From assembly GCA_910586105.1 (NCBI GenBank), contig CAJUGU010000076.1, positions 1 through 17,971 on the forward strand: DNA of 17,971 nucleotides, in the 5' to 3' direction. The translations under genes and the position numbers were made by a program. The DNA is from an uncultured Eubacteriales bacterium. GTDB lineage: Bacteria > Bacillota > Clostridia > Oscillospirales > Butyricicoccaceae. Below the pieces are notes generated by a model. That model did not search any database. It had not been told where the DNA came from and worked only from the letters and a program-made list of their open reading frames with translations. Of this stretch, positions 6,655-12,343 are shown one piece after another; within the stretch, counting starts at the first letter, position 1; the number at the start of each line of letters is the position of its first letter.

Positions 6655-7561
6655 CCCCTGTCACGCGTTTGAAATAATCCTCAAGGCTTTCCTCGCAGAC
6701 GCAGGCTTCCGAGACCTCCAGCCCGTTTTCCACGAAGGCGGTCACCGCCCTGCCGACCGGGAGCTCCAGCGCGTGCAGCTGGAGCCGGTGCTCATCCTGG
6801 ACGGTGAACCGCGTTTCGTGGAACGCGCTTTCCAGAATCCGCGCCGCCTGCGCGGCGCTGGATACGGTGAACCGGATATGCCGGTTGCTTTTTGCTTCCA
6901 GCGCGGCAAGGCTTTCTTCCTCCAGCAGCGCGCCGTGGTCGATGATGCCGATATCGTCGGCGAGCAGGGCGATCTCGGAAAGGATATGGCTGGAAATGAG
7001 GATGGTTTTGCCCCTTTCGGCGCAAAGCGCCCGGATGAACGACCGCACTTCCGCAATCCCGATGGGATCGAGGCCGTTCACCGGTTCGTCAAGGATCAGA
7101 AGCTCGGGGTCGTGCAGGATTGCAAGGGCAATCGCCAGCCGCTGCTTCATCCCCAGCGAATATTGCGAAAACAGCTTTTTGTCCCGGTAGGGCAGCCCCA
7201 CCCGCGCCAGCGCCGACTGGATCGCGCCGCGTTCGGGCACGCCCCGCAGCGCGGCAAAAATCCGCAGGTTTTCGGTCGCGGTCAGGTTGGGGTAAAAGCC
7301 GGGGGATTCGATCAGACAGCCGATGCGGGGCAGCAGCCTGCGCTCGTTCCCCCGCAGGGGAAGCCCCCAGATCGTGATATCCCCCGCCGTGGGGCGCGTC
7401 AGGCCGAGCAACATTTTCATCGTCGTCGTTTTCCCCGCCCCGTTCCGGCCAAGCAGGCCGTAAATCCGCCCGGGCCGGACGTGGATGCTCAGGTCGGCCA
7501 CGCTTTTCTGCGCGCCGTACTGTTTGGTCAGGTTTCTTGTTTCGATTACGTATTCACTCAT
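6638..7561 (-). CDS. ABC transporter ATP-binding protein, bacitracin/lantibiotic-protection type (BcrA/CprA-like)
   Basis: The product is a 307-residue nucleotide-binding subunit with Walker A GRNGAGKTT (38-46), signature YSLGMKQ (134-140), Walker B LLILDEP (154-160), D-loop GLDP and His192 in SSH. The extended C-terminal region (about 215-307) is typical of the BcrA/EpiF/CprA subgroup. I chose ATG at 7561 because AAAGGAGG lies at the normal distance upstream; the frame stays open to 7717 without another credible start. It is first in a tight operon with two permeases and a small membrane protein. Three 11-bp-spaced direct repeats upstream of its -10 box indicate control by a response regulator. 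The substrate is unknown; this family usually exports or expels cyclic or lanthionine-containing peptides. Confidence 0.93.
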   Translation of the reverse strand: MSEYVIETRNLTKQYGAQKSVADLSIHVRPGRIYGLLGRNGAGKTTTMKMLLGLTRPTAGDITIWGLPLRGNERRLLPRIGCLIESPGFYPNLTATENLRIFAALRGVPERGAIQSALARVGLPYRDKKLFSQYSLGMKQRLAIALAILHDPELLILDEPVNGLDPIGIAEVRSFIRALCAERGKTILISSHILSEIALLADDIGIIDHGALLEEESLAALEAKSNRHIRFTVSSAAQAARILESAFHETRFTVQDEHRLQLHALELPVGRAVTAFVENGLEVSEACVCEESLEDYFKRVTGGEGIA

Positions 7562-7583
7562 GGTGAAACCTCCTTTCCCGGTT

Positions 7584-7626
7584 ATCGTACCACGCCAACC
7601 TTGCCGGAACCTTGCCGCCGCCTTGC
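7584..7626 (-). promoter_or_regulatory. Exporter promoter with three 11-bp-phased direct repeats
   Basis: On the plus strand CCTTGC occurs at 7599-7604, 7610-7615 and 7621-7626, exactly 11 bp apart; the first two are part of AACCTTGCC (7597-7605 and 7608-7616). On the minus strand a -10-like TACGAT lies at 7584-7589, with no good -35 hexamer at the right distance. Direct repeats one helical turn apart in place of a -35 are the hallmark of OmpR-family activator sites such as those of lantibiotic response regulators. The response regulator encoded at 11378-12079 is the obvious candidate (inference). Confidence 0.6.
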
Positions 7627-7692
7627 TTTTTTCATGCTTTGACGGAAACGCACAGTCAGGTTTGGAGGCACCCCCAACAAGCATTTTGTGGA

Positions 7693-7730
7693 GCAAGCGG
7701 GGCGAGTGTGGCTGCACTCGCCCTGCTTGC
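7693..7730. repeat. Large hairpin in intergenic region
   Basis: GCAAGC (7693-7698) and GGCGAGTG (7701-7708) pair perfectly with CACTCGCC (7715-7722) and GCTTGC (7725-7730), with a 2x2 internal loop and a 6-base loop. There is no T-run on either side. It lies downstream of the winged-helix regulator gene, near the boundary between the GC-rich exporter operon and the AT-richer module. I see no gene in 7631-7828. Confidence 0.75.
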
Positions 7731-7828
7731 CGCTTAGCGCCGCCCCAGAAGCTGCGCTCAAAATGGGGACGGCGCTTTCCCGGCGCCCCTTTCGGCAGTC
7801 GCCATAAGAATGGTATTTTAGCGGTGTT

Positions 7829-8377
7829 TTACTTCGTGTTATGCTGTTCAGGGGAAATAATCACTCCGATTGTCCGCAATTTTCGATCAGGGGCAGATCG
7901 GTTATTTTGAAGCGGGGTCAAAATTTTCGAGATGGCAGCAACGGCATTTTCCAGTTCTTCATCGGTGAGATAAACATGGGACAGCGAAAAGCCGGATTTG
8001 TCATTTTGAATATCAATACCCGGAGCATCACAATAAGTCTGGAATTGTTTCGCAAAGGTCAAAATATACTGCAAAAACATCTGCATATACATTTTTCCGG
8101 AGTTCTCACCGATCATCGTATTGGCGTCATTCAGATCAAAAGTCGCGGCATACGTCTTTTCAACGGTTCCTCGGATCTGTGTTTCACTGACCACATTGAG
8201 GATCCCGTCCTCCGTCATGCGCTTTAAGTTCCGATACAATGTGGTTTGGGGAATATCCGCACACTTTTCCGCGAGCCGTTTTGCAGTCGTTTCCCCGCTT
8301 TTTAGAATTTCGATCAGCAACTGGCATTTGATTGGATTTGAAACACATTCCATAATTTTGAGATTCAGGTTATCCAT
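7829..8377 (-). CDS. Winged-helix transcriptional regulator controlling the adjacent ABC module
   Basis: This 182-residue protein has an N-terminal ArsR-like winged helix-turn-helix (about 5-85: NPIKCQLLIEILKSGETTAKRLAEKC, then PQTTLYRNLKRMTEDGIL as recognition helix and wing) and an all-alpha-like C-terminal region of unknown ligand specificity (about 90-182). ATG at 8377 lies 10 bases after AGGGAG; an in-frame GTG at 8386 would add three residues. The gene is divergent from the small ORF and ABC genes at 8558-10349, and the two promoters share an inverted repeat over their -10 boxes, which suggests a self-regulating repressor of that operon. Base composition is visibly lower in GC than in the flanking genes. 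Confidence 0.85.
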   Translation of the reverse strand: MDNLNLKIMECVSNPIKCQLLIEILKSGETTAKRLAEKCADIPQTTLYRNLKRMTEDGILNVVSETQIRGTVEKTYAATFDLNDANTMIGENSGKMYMQMFLQYILTFAKQFQTYCDAPGIDIQNDKSGFSLSHVYLTDEELENAVAAISKILTPLQNNRSAPDRKLRTIGVIISPEQHNTK

Positions 8378-8401
8378 GAAGAACACACTCCCTTCCTCCG
8401 A

Positions 8402-8430
8402 ATATTACCATGATGAAAATAAAAAGTCAA
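8402..8430 (-). promoter_or_regulatory. Promoter of the winged-helix regulator
   Basis: On the minus strand there is TTGACT (8425-8430), a 17-base spacer and TAATAT (8402-8407). The -10 box lies within ATGGTAATAT, a sequence also found over the divergent -10 box. Confidence 0.75.
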
Positions 8431-8447
8431 TCCTCCGCGCAAAGCCC

Positions 8448-8476
8448 TTGATTTTATATTTCCGTTATGGTAATAT
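8448..8476 (+). promoter_or_regulatory. Promoter of the small ORF and ABC operon
   Basis: TTGATT (8448-8453), a 17-base spacer and TAATAT (8471-8476) form a plus-strand promoter. It is the mirror of the regulator promoter, with the same ATGG before the -10 box. Transcription should start near 8483, inside the inverted repeat ATATTTCC/GGAAATAT. Confidence 0.75.
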
Positions 8477-8557
8477 AGTCGATAAGGAAATATAGAGGAG
8501 GTTCTTTTGGGATACGCGAGTATTCACGATCAAATCATTTATGGGAGGTATTTGCAA

Positions 8558-8680
8558 ATGGTCATTTTATGGGAAATGCTGCCGTTGTTCATTCCAGTTT
8601 TCGTGCGGGACGCCGCCCACGCTGTGGCTGCGGCGCTTCATGCTACTTGCTTTGTTGTCGGGAGGGGTGAGGAACTATGA
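8558..8680 (+). CDS. Small ORF, possible remnant of a PLDc_N-type membrane protein
   Basis: The reading frame of 40 codons begins at ATG 8558, 9 bases after GGGAGG, and its TGA overlaps the ATG of the ABC ATPase (ATGA), a sign of translational coupling. An alternative TTG start at 8507, right after AGAGGAGG, would give 57 residues. The start MVILWEMLPLFIPVFV and the end CFVVGRGEEL look like the two ends of the short PLDc_N/YxlE-type membrane proteins that precede ATPase-permease pairs. Those are usually about 60-70 residues; here the middle is short and abnormally GC- and alanine-rich (RDAAHAVAAALHAT). It may be a decayed gene kept only for coupling, or a leader peptide. The family link is a recollection of motifs and is uncertain. 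Confidence 0.45.
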   Translation: MVILWEMLPLFIPVFVRDAAHAVAAALHATCFVVGRGEEL

Positions 8681-9594
8681 ATGTGCTGACAATACAAGGC
8701 CTGTCAAAAACCTTCGGCGGGCAAAAGATCCTTGATAATTTGGATATGGCCGTACCGGAGGGAAGTGTTTTCGGCTTCATTGGCCAAAATGGGGCCGGAA
8801 AAACAACAACCATGAAAATGGTACTCGGTTTGCTGCGGCCCGATCAGGGCGAGATTTCGGTCTGCAACGAGCCGGTTCACTTTGGGCAGACGAAAACAAA
8901 TCCGTATATCGGTTATTTGCCGGATGTCCCGGAGTTTTACGATTACATGGCCCCGGCCAGATACCTTGCATTGTGCGGGGAGATCGTCGGATTGTCAAAG
9001 GCGGAAACACAGCGGAGGAGTGAGGAACTTCTTTTTCTGGTGGGGCTGAGTAACACGAAAAAGACGATCGGCGGCTTTTCGCGGGGGATGAAACAGCGGC
9101 TTGGGATCGCGCAGGCCTTGTTCACCCGGCCTAAGCTGCTGATTTGTGACGAGCCAACCAGCGCCCTTGACCCGGTGGGCAGAAAAGAAATCCTGGATAT
9201 CCTTCGCAAAATCAGCGGCACAACGACAGTCTTGTTTTCCACGCATATTTTGTCTGATGTAGAGCGTATCTGCGACCATGCGGCCCTGCTTAATCAGGGG
9301 AAAATTGTTGTCGGGGGAACGCTTTCGGAAATCAAAGCCCTTCATGGCCACGAAAGCCTGCTTCTGGAATTTTCGACGGATGATGCCTTGCATACCTTCA
9401 AAAGCCAGGTGGCAATACAGCCCTTGCTGGACACGGCGGAGGAAAAGGGGAACGAAATCGTATTGCACAGTCCGGAAATGGAAAAGGTTCAGCATACGGT
9501 ATTCCGCGTTTTAGCGGAGGCGGCGCTTTGCCCCGTCAAAATTGAGGTTCTGGAGCCGTCGCTTGAGAGCCTGTTTTTGGAGGTGATAAGATGA
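8677..9594 (+). CDS. ABC transporter ATP-binding protein of the inserted module (YxlF-like)
   Basis: The product is a 305-residue ATPase subunit with Walker A GQNGAGKT (36-43), signature FSRGMKQ (134-140), Walker B LLICDEP (154-160), ALDP D-loop and His190 in STH. The C-terminal extension (about 215-305) is typical of ATPases that pair with ABC-2 permeases. It is preceded by GGGAGGGGTGAGG and coupled to the small ORF upstream; its TGA overlaps the permease ATG by 4 bp. Together with that permease it forms a two-gene exporter probably repressed by the divergent winged-helix regulator. The substrate is unknown. It is more AT-rich and has different codon use from the exporter ATPase at 6638-7561, so a recent duplication of that gene is unlikely. 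Confidence 0.93.
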   Translation: MNVLTIQGLSKTFGGQKILDNLDMAVPEGSVFGFIGQNGAGKTTTMKMVLGLLRPDQGEISVCNEPVHFGQTKTNPYIGYLPDVPEFYDYMAPARYLALCGEIVGLSKAETQRRSEELLFLVGLSNTKKTIGGFSRGMKQRLGIAQALFTRPKLLICDEPTSALDPVGRKEILDILRKISGTTTVLFSTHILSDVERICDHAALLNQGKIVVGGTLSEIKALHGHESLLLEFSTDDALHTFKSQVAIQPLLDTAEEKGNEIVLHSPEMEKVQHTVFRVLAEAALCPVKIEVLEPSLESLFLEVIR

Positions 9595-10349
9595 ACGGCT
9601 ATGCCGCTTTTTTGAAGAAGGAACTGGCGGAGAACCTGAAAAACTACCGTTTTCTGATCCTGTTCGCCGTCTTTCTGATTTTTGGGCTGACCAGCCCATT
9701 CCTTGCCCGGTTGATGCCGGAGATACTCGCCGCGGTGGACGCAGATATGCAGATGGGGTCGGCCCCGGCTGCGCTGGATGCGTGGGAGCAATTTTATAAG
9801 AATATCTCCGGCGTTGGGTTCAGTGCATTGATTATCCTGTTTGGCAGTTGTATGTCTGGCGAATATTCCAGGGGTACTTTGGCGCTGCTGGTAACAAAGG
9901 GCCTGTCGCGCCGGGCGGTCATCTTTGCAAAATATACTGTGGCGGCTATCCTGATGACCGCCTGCTACTGGGCCGGCTTTCTTGCGGCCTACTGCTATAC
10001 AGCCTATTTATGGCCGGATACAACGCTTTCCCATGTCTTTACCGCCGCATTTTATCTGTGGCTGATCGGTTTCCTGTATTTAAGCATTCTGCTCCTTGGC
10101 TGCGTTATTTTCAAGCAGACTTTCACCAGCATCCTTTTTACCGGCGGTATCGTGGCGATCATATCCCTGCTGGGGATCGTTGAACCATTGACAAAATTCA
10201 ACCCACTCCTTTTGACCTCAAAGAATGCAGAACTGATTTCCGGCGCAGCTTCTGTAGCGGAATTTTTCATGCCGGCCGTCATTGCGATTGCGATTACAAT
10301 GATTAGCCTTTGGCTTGCAACGATACTTTTTGATGGGAAACAGCTTTGA
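9591..10349 (+). CDS. ABC-2 type permease of the inserted module (YxlG-like)
   Basis: This 252-residue permease has about six membrane helices (roughly 20-40, 62-85, 100-130, 140-165, 172-195 and 225-247). The segment SGEYSRGTLALLVTKGLSRR, after helix 2, is the cytoplasmic coupling region typical of ABC-2 permeases that work with YxlF-like ATPases. It starts at ATG 9591 with GGAGG seven bases upstream, overlapping the ATPase stop by 4 bp. It ends at TGA 10349, about 60 bp before a strong intrinsic terminator. The substrate cannot be predicted. Confidence 0.9.
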   Translation: MNGYAAFLKKELAENLKNYRFLILFAVFLIFGLTSPFLARLMPEILAAVDADMQMGSAPAALDAWEQFYKNISGVGFSALIILFGSCMSGEYSRGTLALLVTKGLSRRAVIFAKYTVAAILMTACYWAGFLAAYCYTAYLWPDTTLSHVFTAAFYLWLIGFLYLSILLLGCVIFKQTFTSILFTGGIVAIISLLGIVEPLTKFNPLLLTSKNAELISGAASVAEFFMPAVIAIAITMISLWLATILFDGKQL

Positions 10350-10409
10350 TCATTCTGCCTCAGGTTTATAAATTTTGTATCCGCAGCGGCTTGCCGGAAC
10401 GGATGCAGA

Positions 10410-10451
10410 GGGCTGCCCCGGGATGATTCATCATTCCGGGGCAGCCCTTTT
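10410..10451 (+). terminator. Intrinsic terminator of the ABC module, overlapping the histidine kinase gene end
   Basis: GGGCTGCCCCGG (10410-10421) pairs perfectly with CCGGGGCAGCCC (10436-10447), with an inner ATGAT/ATCAT stem, followed by TTTT (10448-10451). It terminates plus-strand transcription. The histidine kinase stop codon (10431-10433, minus strand) lies in the loop region, so the right arm also encodes the last residues of the kinase. Confidence 0.9.
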
Positions 10452-11381
10452 GTTCTCAGAACCTTCTTTCGGGAGCGACAGGGTAAAGGCCGCGCCCTGC
10501 CCGGGGACGCTTTCCGCGGCGACCGTCCCGCCGTGCGCCGCCGCCAGTTCGCGGACAATCGCCAGCCCAAGGCCGTTCCCCGCCGCCGACCGCGCGGGGT
10601 CGCACTGGTACAGCCGTTCAAAAATATGCGGCAGGTGTTCGGCGGGGATGCCCCGGCCGTTGTCGGCGACCGTGACTTCAAGGCGCGGGCCGCGCTCCGC
10701 GACCCGGACGGCGATCGCGTCCCCGCCGCTGTGCAGCAGGGCGTTTTGCAGCAGGTTGTCCAGAATCCGGCGGTACGCGTCCGCGTCGGCGCGCACCCGG
10801 CATTCGCCCTCCGGGATGTCAAAGGCATACGCAAAGCCGCGCCCTTCCAGCGCCGCGACCCAGTCGGCAAGAATGCTCCGGGTCAGCTCGCTGCAATCCA
10901 CCGGCGCAAAATGGAACGCCTGCTCCCCGGAATCCAGCTTCACCCATTCAAACAGGTGTTCCACGAACCGGTTCAGGCGCTGGGATTTTTCATAAGCGAC
11001 GTGCAGATACGCGTCCCGTTCTTCCCCGGACACGACGCCGTATTCGATCGCTTCCAGATAACCGGAAAGCGACGCAAGAGGGGTCTTCACGTCGTGGGAA
11101 ATGCCGGTCAGGAAGCGTTTGTACGCCTGCGCCGCCCGCTGATGGCGCACCAGCTGCGTCTGATGCCGCACGGCAAGCCCGTTGAGGCCGTAGCAGATGC
11201 GGCTTGCCATGTCGCTGGGCTTCGCCAGCACGCGGCGGTTGAGGTTCCCGGCGGCGATCTCTTCGAGCGCGGCTTCAACCTCGGAAAGCTGCTCCCGCAC
11301 GCGGCGGAGCCTGGCGGCGAGCAGCAGGGCCGTCAGGAGCGCGAGAGCGAAAGCCGTCCCGAAGAATGCCCCGGCGGTCAT
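10431..11381 (-). CDS. Sensor histidine kinase
   Basis: This 316-residue kinase has a single N-terminal membrane helix (about 3-22), a HAMP-like linker, an H-box FLTGISHDVKTPLASLSGYL with phospho-accepting His96, an N-box DNLLQNALLHSGG, G1 DNGRGIP, an F-box FERLYQ and G2 GNGLGLAIV. There is no extracellular domain, so it cannot sense an outside ligand by itself. Kinases of this compact form often read out the state of a partner ABC transporter or sense within the membrane. ATG at 11381 overlaps the response regulator stop (ATGA), and GGGAGG is seven bases upstream. The C-terminal residues NKRAAPE lie in the terminator hairpin of the converging module. Its lantibiotic-type partner exporter is probably the one at 4758-7561 (inference). 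Confidence 0.92.
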   Translation of the reverse strand: MTAGAFFGTAFALALLTALLLAARLRRVREQLSEVEAALEEIAAGNLNRRVLAKPSDMASRICYGLNGLAVRHQTQLVRHQRAAQAYKRFLTGISHDVKTPLASLSGYLEAIEYGVVSGEERDAYLHVAYEKSQRLNRFVEHLFEWVKLDSGEQAFHFAPVDCSELTRSILADWVAALEGRGFAYAFDIPEGECRVRADADAYRRILDNLLQNALLHSGGDAIAVRVAERGPRLEVTVADNGRGIPAEHLPHIFERLYQCDPARSAAGNGLGLAIVRELAAAHGGTVAAESVPGQGAAFTLSLPKEGSENKRAAPE

Positions 11382-12079
11382 GGGCGCGCCTCCCGGTGGA
11401 AGCGGTAGCCGACGCCCCGCACCGTCTGGATATAAAACGGATGTTCGGGATCGGGTTCGATCTTCCGGCGCAGTTTGCTGATAAACGACATGATGTTGCT
11501 GTCGTCGAAGGCGTATTCGTCCGCCCAGACGTGGGTATAGATCTGCCTTTTCGTGAACACCTTGCCGGGGTTTTCCGCGAGGAAGGCAAGCAGGTCGAAT
11601 TCCCGGCCGGTCAGCTCGACCGGTTCGCCGTGGAGGGCGACCACGCGGCTGTCCCTGTCGATCGTCAGCCCCTGAAAGGCCAGCAGGCCGGTCCCGGAGC
11701 CGGGACCCGGGTTCAGCAGGGTATACCGCCGGATCAGCGAATCGATCCGCGCCAGCAGTTCCCGGAGGCTGAAGGGCTTGGTCAGGTAATCGTCCGCGCC
11801 CAGCCGCAGGCCGGATACCTTGTCTTCTTCGCCGCTTTTGGCCGTCAGCAGGAGCACCGGCAGGTTGCTTTCCTGCCGGATCTGGCGGAGCACTTGAAGG
11901 CCGTCGAGATCGGGCAGCATGATGTCCAGCACCGCCAACGCAAAACGGCCCTCATGCAGCCGCCGCAGTCCTTCGGCCCCGCTGTGGGCGATGGCTGCGG
12001 CCAGCCCTTCCTGCTCGACGCATTTTTTCATCAGCGCGCACAGCTCGCGGTCGTCGTCCACGATCAATACTTCATTCAT
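11378..12079 (-). CDS. OmpR-family response regulator
   Basis: This 233-residue regulator has a receiver domain (1-120: acidic cluster VDDD at 7-10, phospho-acceptor Asp52 in VLDIMLPD, Thr79, Lys101 in TKPF) and a C-terminal winged-helix DNA-binding domain (about 135-230, with ELTGREFDLLAFLAENPGKVFTK in two parts and the terminal VRGVGYRF motif). ATG at 12079 follows AAGGGAG by 9 bases. It is the first gene of a two-gene operon with the kinase. OmpR-type regulators bind direct repeats one helical turn apart, and exactly such repeats precede the exporter ATPase gene at 7597-7626. I infer that this is its target. Confidence 0.95.
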   Translation of the reverse strand: MNEVLIVDDDRELCALMKKCVEQEGLAAAIAHSGAEGLRRLHEGRFALAVLDIMLPDLDGLQVLRQIRQESNLPVLLLTAKSGEEDKVSGLRLGADDYLTKPFSLRELLARIDSLIRRYTLLNPGPGSGTGLLAFQGLTIDRDSRVVALHGEPVELTGREFDLLAFLAENPGKVFTKRQIYTHVWADEYAFDDSNIMSFISKLRRKIEPDPEHPFYIQTVRGVGYRFHREARP

Positions 12080-12169
12080 GGTTTCGTTCTCCCTTCTTCG
12101 CCGCCGCCGGGATCGGGCCTGCGCGCCGCCTGCGCGCTTCCGGGCTCCGACCCGTTCCAACTGGCACCC

Positions 12170-12198
12170 AGTATAGCACAGGACGCCGCAAGATGCAA
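12170..12198 (-). promoter_or_regulatory. Probable promoter of the two-component operon
   Basis: On the minus strand there is TTGCAT (12193-12198), a 17-base spacer and TATACT (12170-12175). The -10 box is good and the -35 box weak. No CCTTGC repeats at 11-bp spacing occur here, so there is no sign of the same control as the exporter operon. Confidence 0.55.
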
Positions 12199-12240
12199 GG
12201 CGCGGGGACGCGCCCGCCGCTCCCGCGGCCGGCCTGCGGG

Positions 12241-12293
12241 AAGAAAGACCCGCGCCGCTGGACGGGAAGGCCGGCGGCGCGGGTGGGCTTGAG
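12241..12293 (-). terminator. Intrinsic terminator after the M56 peptidase gene
   Basis: On the minus strand CCCGCGCCGC (12293-12284) pairs perfectly with GCGGCGCGGG (12258-12249) across a 25-base loop, followed by TCTTTCTT. It separates the BlaI/M56 operon from the two-component operon on the same strand. Confidence 0.7.
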
Positions 12294-12343
12294 CGGAAAG
12301 GTCCGCGTTCCGGGAGGGAGGGGCGGCGCGCGCCCGGATGGGT

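Larger units (their letters stand above)
8402..8493. promoter_or_regulatory. Nested inverted repeats over two divergent promoters (candidate operators)
   Basis: The perfect pair ATATTACCAT (8402-8411) and ATGGTAATAT (8467-8476) covers both -10 boxes. A second perfect pair, ATATTTCC (8456-8463) and GGAAATAT (8486-8493), brackets the plus-strand -10 box and start. The arrangement fits one dimeric regulator silencing both directions. The protein encoded at 7829-8377 is the likely ligand (inference). Confidence 0.6.
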
